Shown: piece by piece, positions 12,133-19,228 of the stretch
Numbering within the stretch: the stretch's first letter is position 1
How the letters are laid out: every line of letters begins with the position of its first letter
From: Pseudomonas citrullilanati
GTDB taxonomy: Bacteria > Pseudomonadota > Gammaproteobacteria > Pseudomonadales > Pseudomonadaceae
DNA length: 64,000 nucleotides
Direction: 5' to 3'
Assembly: GCF_030580855.1 (NCBI RefSeq)
Contig: NZ_JAUQOP010000016.1
Span: 1 to 64,000 of the forward strand
The notes under the pieces: generated by a model
Seen by the model: only the letters and a program-made list of their open reading frames with translations
What the model was told of the DNA's origin: nothing
Database searches by the model: none
Program-made: the position numbers and the translations under genes

Positions 12133-13374
12133 ATGGCTTTGATCGTACAGAAATTTGGCGGCACCTCGGTCGGCACTGTCGAACGAATCGAACAGGTCGC
12201 CGACAAGGTTAAGAAATTCCGTGATGCGGGCGATGACCTGGTGGTTGTGCTGTCGGCAATGAGCGGCGAGACCAACCGTCTGATCGATCTGGCCAAGCAA
12301 ATCAGCGGCGACCAGCAACCGGTTCCCCGTGAGCTGGACGTGATCGTTTCCACCGGTGAGCAGGTGACCATCGCCTTGCTGGCCATGGCGCTGATCAAGC
12401 GTGGCGTGCCGGCGGTGTCCTACACCGGCAACCAGGTTCGCATCCTGACGGACAGTGCGCACAACAAGGCGCGTATCCTGCAGATCGACGACCAGAAGAT
12501 TCGCGGCGACCTGAAGGCGGGTCGCGTGGTGGTGGTCGCCGGGTTCCAGGGCGTGGACGAGCACGGCAACATCACCACCCTCGGCCGTGGCGGTTCGGAC
12601 ACGACCGGCGTAGCGCTGGCGGCGGCCCTCAAGGCTGACGAATGCCAGATCTACACCGACGTGGATGGCGTCTACACGACCGACCCACGGGTAGTGCCCG
12701 TGGCCCAGCGCCTGGACAAGATCACCTTTGAAGAAATGCTGGAAATGGCCAGCCTCGGCTCGAAGGTGCTGCAGATCCGGGCGGTGGAATTCGCTGGCAA
12801 GTACAACGTTCCGCTGCGCGTCCTGCACAGCTTCAAAGAGGGTCCGGGCACCCTCATTACTATCGATGAAGAGGAATCCATGGAACAGCCGATCATTTCC
12901 GGCATCGCTTTCAACCGCGATGAAGCCAAGCTGACCATCCGTGGCGTGCCAGACACCCCCGGCGTGGCGTTCAAGATTCTCGGCCCTATCAGCGCCGCGA
13001 ACATCGAGGTCGACATGATCGTGCAGAACGTCTCGCACGATAACACCACCGACTTCACCTTCACCGTGCACCGCAACGACTACCCGGCTGCCGAAGCGGT
13101 CCTGAAGAAAACCGCAGGCGAGATCGGTGCCCGTGAAGTGGTGGGCGATACCAGGATCGCCAAGGTCTCGATCGTCGGTGTCGGCATGCGCTCCCACGCG
13201 GGCGTGGCCAGCCGGATGTTCGAAGCCCTGGCCAAGGAAACCATCAACATCCAGATGATCTCCACCTCGGAAATCAAGGTTTCCGTAGTGATCGAAGAGA
13301 AGTACCTGGAACTGGCCGTGCGCGCCCTGCACACGGCTTTCGAGCTTGACGCCGCTGCCCGACAGGGCGAGTAA
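12133..13374 (+). CDS. lysC: aspartokinase
   Basis: Phosphorylates L-aspartate at the head of the lysine, threonine, methionine and diaminopimelate pathways. The 413-residue enzyme has the kinase signature VQKFGGTSVGTVERIEQ at its N-terminus, GRGGSDTTGVALAAAL in the middle, and two C-terminal ACT domains (from about residue 265: GIAFNRDEAKLTIRG, and VGVGMRSHAGVASRMFEAL) that mediate feedback inhibition. Translation is placed at the ATG of MALIVQKFGG with GAGG upstream; the in-frame ATG at 12112 is less likely. The protein also contains the internal ATG region typical of aspartokinases with an alternative beta subunit (MEQPIISGIAF). Confidence 0.96.
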   Translation: MALIVQKFGGTSVGTVERIEQVADKVKKFRDAGDDLVVVLSAMSGETNRLIDLAKQISGDQQPVPRELDVIVSTGEQVTIALLAMALIKRGVPAVSYTGNQVRILTDSAHNKARILQIDDQKIRGDLKAGRVVVVAGFQGVDEHGNITTLGRGGSDTTGVALAAALKADECQIYTDVDGVYTTDPRVVPVAQRLDKITFEEMLEMASLGSKVLQIRAVEFAGKYNVPLRVLHSFKEGPGTLITIDEEESMEQPIISGIAFNRDEAKLTIRGVPDTPGVAFKILGPISAANIEVDMIVQNVSHDNTTDFTFTVHRNDYPAAEAVLKKTAGEIGAREVVGDTRIAKVSIVGVGMRSHAGVASRMFEALAKETINIQMISTSEIKVSVVIEEKYLELAVRALHTAFELDAAARQGE

Positions 13375-13386
13375 GCGTTGCCTTTG

Positions 13387-13418
13387 GGGCGCGGCTGGAC
13401 CGCGCCCTTTGTTTTTTT
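13387..13418 (+). terminator. rho-independent terminator after lysC
   Basis: Stem GGGCGCGG-CTGGA-CCGCGCCC followed by TTTGTTTTTTT. Confidence 0.85.
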
Positions 13419-13555
13419 GAATGGCGCGTCCCAAAACTGTTCTTTTGCCCGCGCTGGTCAATACTAGGCGTGGAGGCTGCGACCGTTGCGGTTGTAGGTC
13501 CAACGCCTTTTTTGCCGACTGTTGTCCCTGAACTGAATTGCGTGAGGAGAAAGGT

Positions 13556-13744
13556 ATGCTGATTCTGACTCGTCGGTGTGCAGAAAGCCTGATTATTGGC
13601 GATGGCGAAATCACCGTGACCGTGCTCGGCGTCAAAGGAAACCAAGTGCGTATCGGCGTCAACGCCCCGAAAGAGGTTGCTGTACACCGGGAGGAAATTT
13701 ACCTGCGTATCAAGAAAGAGAAGGACGACGAACCAAGCCATTAA
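13556..13744 (+). CDS. rsmA: carbon storage regulator RsmA/CsrA
   Basis: RNA-binding post-transcriptional regulator of the Gac/Rsm system; binds GGA in hairpin loops near ribosome sites. The 62-residue product reads [19 protein letters not shown] at its start and contains [25 protein letters not shown], with the conserved Leu4 and Arg44-type contact residues. The start is fixed by the family N-terminus and a GAGGAGA ribosome site; the in-frame ATG 18 bp upstream would place that site inside the gene. Synteny alaS-lysC-rsmA-tRNA matches P. aeruginosa. Confidence 0.97.
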   Translation: MLILTRRCAESLIIGDGEITVTVLGVKGNQVRIGVNAPKEVAVHREEIYLRIKKEKDDEPSH

Positions 13745-13763
13745 TTTTTATCGATTTTTATGT

Positions 13764-13792
13764 TTGCAAACGGGGAGGAAGGTGGTTAATAT
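13764..13792 (+). promoter_or_regulatory. sigma-70 promoter of tRNA-Ser
   Basis: TTGCAA and TAATAT separated by 17 bp, 15 bp before the tRNA 5' end. Confidence 0.55.
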
Positions 13793-13806
13793 ACGCCCCG
13801 TGTTGC

Positions 13807-13897
13807 GGAGAGCTGGCCGAGTGGCCGAAGGCGCTCCCCTGCTAAGGGAGTACACCTCAAAAGGGTGTCGGGGGTTCGAATCCCCCGTTCTCCGCCA
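13807..13897 (+). tRNA. serX: tRNA-Ser (anticodon GCU)
   Basis: 91-nt type II tRNA with acceptor arms GGAGAG(C) and (G)TTCTCC, discriminator G, encoded CCA, long variable arm, TTCGAATC T-loop and anticodon loop CTGCTAA (GCT). It decodes AGC and AGU. The gene symbol is the usual one for this isoacceptor only. Confidence 0.95.
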
Positions 13898-13961
13898 TTA
13901 TTCGTTTAGTGCGTCAAACCTGGCTTGATCGGTAAGTGATTGAAATTACTGAAAAAAGCGC

Positions 13962-13989
13962 TTTACAAAAAGATTTGACGACCTATAAT
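13962..13989 (+). promoter_or_regulatory. sigma-70 promoter of the tRNA-Arg pair
   Basis: TTTACA and a perfect TATAAT separated by 16 bp, ending 14 bp before the first tRNA-Arg. Confidence 0.7.
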
Positions 13990-14003
13990 GCGCGGCAACA
14001 AAT

Positions 14004-14080
14004 GCACTCGTAGCTCAGCTGGATAGAGTACTCGGCTACGAACCGAGCGGTCACAGGTTCGAATCCTGTCGAGTGCACCA
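14004..14080 (+). tRNA. argV: tRNA-Arg (anticodon ACG), copy 1
   Basis: 77-nt cloverleaf: acceptor GCACTCG/CGAGTGC, anticodon loop CTACGAA, T-loop TTCGAATC, encoded CCA. The ACG anticodon is read as inosine-CG after TadA deamination and decodes CGU, CGC and CGA. Confidence 0.96.
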
Positions 14081-14153
14081 TTTAAGAGTTGTTTGCAGTG
14101 ATGCAAAATAACTTGGCTTCAACCAGTTGTGATCTGGTATAAAACCACAACTT

Positions 14154-14230
14154 GCACTCGTAGCTCAGCTGGATAGAGTACTCGGCTACGAACCGAGCGG
14201 TCACAGGTTCGAATCCTGTCGAGTGCACCA
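14154..14230 (+). tRNA. argY: tRNA-Arg (anticodon ACG), copy 2
   Basis: Identical over all 77 nt to the copy at 14004. The spacer (73 nt) has no obvious promoter of its own, so the two are probably one transcript ending at the hairpin at 14241. Confidence 0.96.
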
Positions 14231-14240
14231 TATACCAAGA

Positions 14241-14266
14241 AGCCCGCGTTTAACGCGGGCTTTTTG
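14241..14266 (+). terminator. terminator of the tRNA-Arg transcript
   Basis: AGCCCGCG-TTTAA-CGCGGGCT stem followed by TTTT. It also lies just after the stop of the convergent gene 14271-14774, but there is no strong T-run for the minus strand. Confidence 0.85.
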
Positions 14267-14270
14267 CTGT

Positions 14271-14774
14271 CTACGGTTTGCCTTTCACGCAGCCTTTCTC
14301 ATCGAACACGATCTCGGCACTGCGACCTCTCTTCGTCGCGTAGGTGTAGCGCGTGCTCGAATTCCTCACCTTGATCGACTGTGGTTTGCCCAGGGCACTC
14401 TCTACATCCTGCTGGCTCATGCCGACGAGTACCCTTCGGCCTATGATGGCTTCGCGGCGTTGCTTGGCGCTGATGAGATTGGCGCAGCGGTCTTCGAACT
14501 GGCCGACCACTGTCAGCTCCTTGCGCGGTTTTTTATTGCCGGATATTTGCCGATGCTCGGCTTCCGGCAGCATCGATTCGGTCATCGGCGCGATCGTGCC
14601 CGGGTGATACGGATCGATCCGCTGCAGCGAGCGGTCTTCTCCTGGCTTGCAGTCCAGGGCTGTAAAAGTCACGTGCCCGACGCTGTCTTCGCAGCGGTGC
14701 ACCGTTTGCCCGGCTGCCCACAGGGGCAGGCAGGGCAGGCTGGCGAGCAGAAACAGGTAATGGCCGACAGGCAT
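14271..14774 (-). CDS. small exported protein, SmpA/DUF4124-like, function unknown
   Basis: 167 residues. The N-terminus MPVGHYLFLLASLPCLPLWA is a probable signal peptide, with cleavage expected after the AAGQ region. The next segment, TVHRCEDSVGHVTFTALDC, resembles the start of DUF4124 exported proteins. The C-terminal third (VLVGMSQQDVESALGKPQS) resembles the SmpA/OmlA (BamE-like) fold, in which a GMS-x-x-DV-x-x-xLG-x-P motif recurs. Two Cys near the N-terminus and two near the C-terminus could form disulphides. Probably periplasmic; no function can be given. It converges on the tRNA-Arg genes. Confidence 0.75.
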   Translation of the reverse strand: MPVGHYLFLLASLPCLPLWAAGQTVHRCEDSVGHVTFTALDCKPGEDRSLQRIDPYHPGTIAPMTESMLPEAEHRQISGNKKPRKELTVVGQFEDRCANLISAKQRREAIIGRRVLVGMSQQDVESALGKPQSIKVRNSSTRYTYATKRGRSAEIVFDEKGCVKGKP

Positions 14775-15069
14775 CCGGCGTCCTCCTTGGCGCTGAAAAA
14801 ACCAAGGGTAGCCGCTACATTTACAGCAGCGCGTGTGTTTTCTTTTCAGGATAAGTCGTCGTAACCAGACAGGTTCAGCCTGTGTTCAGGTTTGTGTCGC
14901 AAGCGCTTGTTCTTGCCATGATTTTTTAACGTTTTAAAGCGTCAAGCGGTGTATGATTGCGCCCGTCAGCCCCGCCGGGGCTTTGGAATATCTCCATGGA
15001 CTTACCCAGTAGTTACTCAAGACCCCGTTTTGCCAATCATGAATTGACTGATTGATCCTTCCGGCGTGC

Positions 15070-15095
15070 TCCACTGCTGGGAGTGGAGTTCGCCT
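15070..15095 (+). promoter_or_regulatory. hairpin covering the mgtE ribosome site
   Basis: CTCCAC and GTGGAG can pair around the loop TGCTGGGA. The 3' arm GAGTGGAG is the only Shine-Dalgarno-like sequence for the ATG at 15096. The loop carries GGGA, so an RsmA-type interaction is conceivable but not shown. Confidence 0.4.
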
Positions 15096-16538
15096 ATGAC
15101 CCAAGTAGAAGTAAAGAAAACGCAAGAAAGCCTTCAGGACCGTCTCGCTCAAGTCGTCGAGCTGCTGCAGCGCCAGCGGGTCGTCGAAGACCTGACGCAC
15201 CGCCAGGAAGGTCCGCACCACGACCGGGTCGAGAACCTGGTCCATCGGCAGAATCTCGTCGAGCTGCAACGCAAGCTCGATGACCTGCACTCCGCCGACG
15301 TCGCCTACATCCTTGAAGCCTTGCCGCTGGAAGAGCGCCTGACGGTCTGGCAACTGGTCAAGGCCGATCGCGACGGCGACATCCTGCTCGAAGTGTCCGA
15401 CTCGGTCCGGGAAACCCTGATCGCCGACATGGACGATCACGAGTTGCTCGCGGCGGCCAAGGAAATGGACGCCGACGAACTCGCCGACCTGGCGCCCGAA
15501 CTGCCACGGGACGTTATCCATGAACTGATGGAGACCCTCGACGGCCAGCAACGTGAGCGCGTGCGTTCGGCGCTGTCCTATGACGAGGAGCAGGTCGGTG
15601 CGCTGATGGACTTCGAGATGGTGACGATCCGCGAGGATGTCAGCCTTGAAGTGGTATTGCGTTACTTGCGTCGTCTCAAGGAGCTGCCGGGGCACACTGA
15701 CAAGCTCTTCGTGGTCGATTACGACGGCGTGCTGAAGGGCGTGCTGCCCATCAAGCGCCTGCTGGTCAACGACCCGGAGAAGCAGGTGGCCGAAGTCATG
15801 GCCAGCGACCCGGTGAGTTTTCATCCGGACGAAGACGCCTATGACGCGGCCCAGGCGTTCGAACGTTATGACTTGATTTCTGCGCCGGTGGTCGACAAGA
15901 ACGGCAAGCTGATCGGCCGTCTCACCATCGACGAAATGGTCGACCTGATTCGTGAGGAAAGCGAAAGCGAAGTCCTCAGCATGGCCGGTCTGCGCGAAGA
16001 AGAAGACATCTTCGCCTCGGTCTGGAAATCCCTGCGCAACCGTTGGGCCTGGCTGGCAATCAACCTGATCACGGCGTTTGTCGCTTCCCGGGTCATCGGC
16101 CTGTTCGAGGGTTCCATCGAAAAACTGGTGGCGCTTGCGGCGCTGATGCCCATCGTCGCCGGCATTGGGGGCAATTCCGGTAATCAGACCATCACCATGA
16201 TTGTCCGGGCCATGGCGCTCGACCAGGTCAGCACTGGCAATACCTCGCGTTTGATGCGCAAGGAATTGGCCGTGGCCTTGATCAATGGCGTGATCTGGGG
16301 CGGGGTGATCGGCGTGGTGGCTTATCTGCTTTATGGCAGTTGGTCGCTGGGGGTGGTGATGACCGCCGCGATGACACTCAACCTGTTGCTGGCGGCCTTG
16401 ATGGGCGTGCTGATTCCCATGACCCTGGCGCGCATGGGGCGCGACCCGGCCATGGGGGCCAGTGTCATGATTACCGCCATGACCGACAGTGGCGGGTTCT
16501 TCATTTTCCTGGGGCTGGCGACGATCTTCCTGCTCTGA
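15096..16538 (+). CDS. mgtE: magnesium transporter MgtE
   Basis: Mg2+ channel of the inner membrane, 480 residues. Cytosolic N-terminal superhelical MgtE_N domain (about residues 30-140, LPLEERLTVWQLVKADRDGD), two CBS domains (about 145-265, including VMASDPVSFHPDEDAYDAAQ), then a C-terminal membrane domain of about five helices with the pore segment GIGGNSGNQTITMIVRAMAL. ATG 15096 (MTQVEVKKTQ) is chosen over the GTG-like start at 15066 by ribosome-site spacing. The non-coding stretch from 14775 to 15095 holds a weak TATGAT at about 14952, a GC hairpin near 14970 and the ribosome-site hairpin. Confidence 0.95.
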   Translation: MTQVEVKKTQESLQDRLAQVVELLQRQRVVEDLTHRQEGPHHDRVENLVHRQNLVELQRKLDDLHSADVAYILEALPLEERLTVWQLVKADRDGDILLEVSDSVRETLIADMDDHELLAAAKEMDADELADLAPELPRDVIHELMETLDGQQRERVRSALSYDEEQVGALMDFEMVTIREDVSLEVVLRYLRRLKELPGHTDKLFVVDYDGVLKGVLPIKRLLVNDPEKQVAEVMASDPVSFHPDEDAYDAAQAFERYDLISAPVVDKNGKLIGRLTIDEMVDLIREESESEVLSMAGLREEEDIFASVWKSLRNRWAWLAINLITAFVASRVIGLFEGSIEKLVALAALMPIVAGIGGNSGNQTITMIVRAMALDQVSTGNTSRLMRKELAVALINGVIWGGVIGVVAYLLYGSWSLGVVMTAAMTLNLLLAALMGVLIPMTLARMGRDPAMGASVMITAMTDSGGFFIFLGLATIFLL

Positions 16539-16550
16539 TGCTGGCCTGAT

Positions 16551-16588
16551 CAATTGAGGCGAGGGCGCTTGCGCCCTCGCCTCAATTG
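16551..16588. repeat. 38-bp near-perfect inverted repeat downstream of mgtE
   Basis: CAATTGAGGCGAGGGCGC and its exact complement are separated by TT. There is no T-run on either side, so it is not a canonical intrinsic terminator, but it may end or protect the mgtE transcript. Confidence 0.8.
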
Positions 16589-16623
16589 CATTCATACCCT
16601 GCGCGCCGAGGGCAAATCCGGGG

Positions 16624-16652
16624 CAAAAAAAAGCCAGCACGAGGCTGGCTTC
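16624..16652 (-). terminator. terminator of amrZ
   Basis: On the minus strand, GCCAGC-CTCGT-GCTGGC is followed by eight T. Confidence 0.85.
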
Positions 16653-16667
16653 AATTCATGCGTGCGA

Positions 16668-16994
16668 TCAGGACGCGTCTGCGGCCATCTCTGCGTCATG
16701 GGCGATCAGCGAAACGAGGGCGTTCTGCTGGCGGTGAGAGAGTTGTCGGAAGCGTTGAAGCAACTCGCGCTCATGCAGTGACAGCTCCGGGCTGTCCAGG
16801 CGCATGCTCAATTCTTCACCCAACGCGCCTTCCTGGATCAGGCTTTGCTCAAGGCGCGCGATGATTTCAGAGTTCATGCTGCGGTGATGATTGCGAGCCA
16901 CCTCGGCAATGCGTTCCCGCATTCCGTCTGGCAGACGTACGACAAACTTGTCAGCCGTACGGCTGGAATAAATTGCCTGTTTCAATGGGCGCAT
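16668..16994 (-). CDS. amrZ: ribbon-helix-helix regulator AmrZ
   Basis: Arc-family DNA-binding protein of 108 residues that in pseudomonads controls alginate, c-di-GMP, iron and motility genes. The sequence [20 protein letters not shown] followed by [20 protein letters not shown] matches the AmrZ N-terminus; [14 protein letters not shown] is the beta-strand/helix that contacts DNA, and the acidic C-terminal part provides tetramerisation. It is transcribed toward mgtE, with its own terminator between. Upstream, 525 bp without a convincing gene (16995-17519) presumably holds its promoter; a GAACAT-N16-TCCTA element near 17048-17074 on the minus strand only weakly resembles an AlgU site. Confidence 0.88.
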   Translation of the reverse strand: MRPLKQAIYSSRTADKFVVRLPDGMRERIAEVARNHHRSMNSEIIARLEQSLIQEGALGEELSMRLDSPELSLHERELLQRFRQLSHRQQNALVSLIAHDAEMAADAS

Positions 16995-17472
16995 ATATTT
17001 AACCGGTTAGTTCAGGGGAGCGGTTCTCGGGATTGGCCGCAGGATGTCGATAGGACAAGCTCCAAAGCCAAATGTTCAACCTGAATCGTTAAGAGGCCCG
17101 CATCATGCCTCAAAATTGCCAGATCATTGGCGCCAATTCTGTGACAAATTCTGATCCGCGTAAAGGCGTTATGCCAGTACCCTTGATCAAAAAATGCGGA
17201 CTGGTTTGAAAAAATCAACAGGTCCGCATCTGTGACCGTCGTATCGTGTCGTTGTGCCATACCGTCCGGCGGATAACCCGCCTGCAACAAAAACACCCGC
17301 CGTCCTTGCCTTGTATAGGATAGTGGCAAATGGCCGATTTACTAGGTTGGACGCTCAGGGACAGATGAATGGCGCCCGGCATTCAACGCTCATCAACACC
17401 GAAGCGGTACCACCGCACCATTTGCCTACAGTTAAAAAACAGCGACGACATGACAAACGCAGGGCAGGTCGC
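16995..17472. other. intergenic stretch between amrZ and tRNA-Arg(CCU)
   Basis: No gene with convincing coding character is seen. A 105-codon minus-strand frame (17012-17329) has no family resemblance, no clear ribosome site and lower G+C at third positions than the neighbours. The segment likely contains the amrZ promoter and its autoregulatory sites. Confidence 0.5.
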
Positions 17473-17478
17473 TAACAT
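17450..17478 (+). promoter_or_regulatory. candidate promoter of tRNA-Arg(CCU)
   Basis: ATGACA and TAACAT with a 17-bp spacer, 41 bp before the tRNA. Confidence 0.4.
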
Positions 17479-17519
17479 GCACGCCGTCCCGCGCACCGCG
17501 TTTCTCGTGGTCGACTCGT

Positions 17520-17596
17520 GTCTCAGTAGCTCAATTGGATAGAGCATCCCCCTCCTAAGGGGAAGGTTGGCAGTTCGAACCTGCCCTGGGACACCA
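17520..17596 (+). tRNA. argU: tRNA-Arg (anticodon CCU)
   Basis: 77-nt cloverleaf: acceptor GTCTCAG/CTGGGAC, anticodon loop CTCCTAA, T-loop TTCGAACC, encoded CCA; decodes AGG. This tRNA is a frequent integration site in other genomes, but no integrase or duplicated 3' end is seen here. Confidence 0.95.
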
Positions 17597-17683
17597 TATT
17601 CTTCAAGCCTTCAGAACCCTCATCACCCTGGCTCGATTCTCATGGAGACGGCAGGGGACTGAGCGTATTCACCGCAGGCAATG

Positions 17684-17719
17684 AAAGCCCCACTCCGGCC
17701 AAGGCGGGTGGGGCTTTTT
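17684..17719 (+). terminator. terminator after tRNA-Arg(CCU)
   Basis: AAGCCCCAC...GTGGGGCTT stem followed by TTT. Confidence 0.8.
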
Positions 17720-17768
17720 CATGGGCGCCGCCGATGATCCGAATCCCCGGCATCAGCGGCCATGGGTT

Positions 17769-18842
17769 TCATTGCCCGTTCTTGATCCGGCTCCAGATGC
17801 GCGTGCGCAACCGGTCGCTTTCCAGCGGCATCGCTTCGAGCACGAAGAGTTTCTTCATCACGTTTTCAGGTGGGTAGACCATCGGGTCGTTCAGGATAGC
17901 CTTGTCGACCAGGCCCTCGGCGGCGGCGTTGCCGTTGGCGTAGTGCACGTAATTGCTGATGCCAGCCATCACGGCGGGGTCCAATAGATAATTGAGGAAT
18001 GCGTAGCCGGCGGCTTCATTCGGCGCATCGGCGGGCATGGCGACCATGTCGAACCACATTGGCGAACCTTCCTTGGGAATGGCGTAGGCAATGTGCTGGC
18101 CGTTCCCGGCTTCGGTGGCTCGCGCGGCGGCCTGCATCACGTCGCCGGAAAAGCCCACGACCAGGCACACGTCACCGGTGGCCAGGTCGCTGGTGTACTT
18201 GGAGTTGTGGAAGTAGCTCACATAGGGGCGCACGCCGAGCAGCAGGGCTTGCGCCTTCTCGTAGTCGGCCTTGGCCTTGCTGTGGTGGGGCAGGCCCAGG
18301 TAGTTCAGGGCGATCGGAAGGATCTCGGGACCGTTGTCGAGCATGGCCACGCCGCATTGGGCGAGCTTCTTCATGTTCTCCGGCTTGAACACGATGTCCC
18401 ACGAGTCGATGGGGACATCGCCCAGGACCGCCTTGACCTTGTCCACGTTGTAGCCGATGCCGGTGCTGCCCCACAGGTAGGGGAAGCCGTAGCGATTGCC
18501 GGGATCGTTGGCTTCCAGCACTTTCATCAGCGTCGGGTTGAGGTTCTTCAAGTTGGGGAGTTTGCTGCGGTCCAGCGGCTTGAGCGCGCCGGCCGTGATC
18601 TGCCGGGCCATGAAATGGTTGGAGGGAAACACCACGTCATACCCTGAGCGGCCGGCCATGAGTTTGGCGTCGAGCACTTCGTTGCTGTCATACAGGTCAT
18701 ATTGAGTCGGGTGGCCGGTATGGGCGGTAAAGTTCTGCAGGGTGTCCGGGGCGATGTAGCTGCTCCAGTTGTAGATCCTGACGGTGTCTGCCGCCTGGGC
18801 GGTGGACGCGATCAACAGTAACGGAACGATCGACTTCAACAT
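17769..18842 (-). CDS. periplasmic polyamine-binding protein (PotF/SpuD-like)
   Basis: Substrate-binding component of a spermidine/putrescine ABC importer family, 357 residues. The signal peptide is MLKSIVPLLLIASTAQA, cut before ADTVRIYNWSSYIAPDTL, and YNWSSYI is the family hallmark. Later blocks FPYLWGSTGIGYNVDKV and PKEGSPMWFDMVAMPADAPN also match PotF/SpuD proteins. The ATG at 18842 is preferred to a TTG 12 bp upstream. No ABC permease or ATPase gene is adjacent, so it must work with components elsewhere or act in sensing. It lies 44 bp after the cupin gene and the amine oxidase, on the same strand. Confidence 0.88.
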   Translation of the reverse strand: MLKSIVPLLLIASTAQAADTVRIYNWSSYIAPDTLQNFTAHTGHPTQYDLYDSNEVLDAKLMAGRSGYDVVFPSNHFMARQITAGALKPLDRSKLPNLKNLNPTLMKVLEANDPGNRYGFPYLWGSTGIGYNVDKVKAVLGDVPIDSWDIVFKPENMKKLAQCGVAMLDNGPEILPIALNYLGLPHHSKAKADYEKAQALLLGVRPYVSYFHNSKYTSDLATGDVCLVVGFSGDVMQAAARATEAGNGQHIAYAIPKEGSPMWFDMVAMPADAPNEAAGYAFLNYLLDPAVMAGISNYVHYANGNAAAEGLVDKAILNDPMVYPPENVMKKLFVLEAMPLESDRLRTRIWSRIKNGQ

Positions 18843-18886
18843 GGGAGACCTCAACCTTTGTTCTAGGCGTTATGGATGAAGGCAGT

Positions 18887-19228
18887 TCAGAAAATCAGCA
18901 CGTAGCTTTTGCGAACGGTTTCTTGTACATCCCAGACTCCCGTGGTGTTCGCGGGGAACATCAACGCGTCGCCGGCCTGGATATGAAGGGCTTCACCGCC
19001 ATCGGGGGTGAAGGTGCAACGGCCCTGGATGAAGTGGCAGAACTCCTGCTGCACGATCTGGCGCCGCCAGCGACCGGGGGTGCATTCCCATACGCCGGCC
19101 TCGACGCCGTCGCCGCGCTCGACGCTCGCCGTGGCGACCTGTGAAAGCGGCTCGCCCAGCGGTACACCCACGGCGCCCGGTTCACCGAGGGGCAAGCGGG
19201 CGGTGTCGCGAAAATGATCGATCTTCAT
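18887..19228 (-). CDS. small cupin-domain protein
   Basis: 113 residues, one beta-barrel cupin of the cupin_3 (DUF861) type: CTPGRWRRQIVQQEFCHFIQ carries the first motif region, and GEALHIQAGDALMFPANTTG the second with the typical HxxAGDxxxFP pattern. The start at 19228 has an AAGGAG site, and its ATG overlaps the stop of the upstream FAD oxidoreductase (ATGA). Such cupins often accompany gamma-glutamylpolyamine or amine oxidation genes, but the biochemical role is unknown. Confidence 0.82.
   Translation of the reverse strand: MKIDHFRDTARLPLGEPGAVGVPLGEPLSQVATASVERGDGVEAGVWECTPGRWRRQIVQQEFCHFIQGRCTFTPDGGEALHIQAGDALMFPANTTGVWDVQETVRKSYVLIF

Noticed and set aside
9421..13662. Minus-strand frame of 1413 codons opposite alaS-lysC-rsmA
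   Set aside because: Shadow frame caused by high G+C on the strand opposite clear essential genes.
17048..17074. AlgU promoter of amrZ (minus strand, GAACAT-N16-TCCTA)
   Set aside because: Too few matches to GAACTT-N16-TCTGA to report as a feature; mentioned only as a weak candidate.
17012..17329. Minus-strand frame of 105 codons upstream of amrZ
   Set aside because: No recognisable domain, no clear ribosome site, and codon use unlike neighbours; left as possible but unsupported.
17520..17596. Prophage or genomic island attachment at tRNA-Arg(CCU)
   Set aside because: No integrase and no duplicate of the tRNA 3' end were seen in the window.
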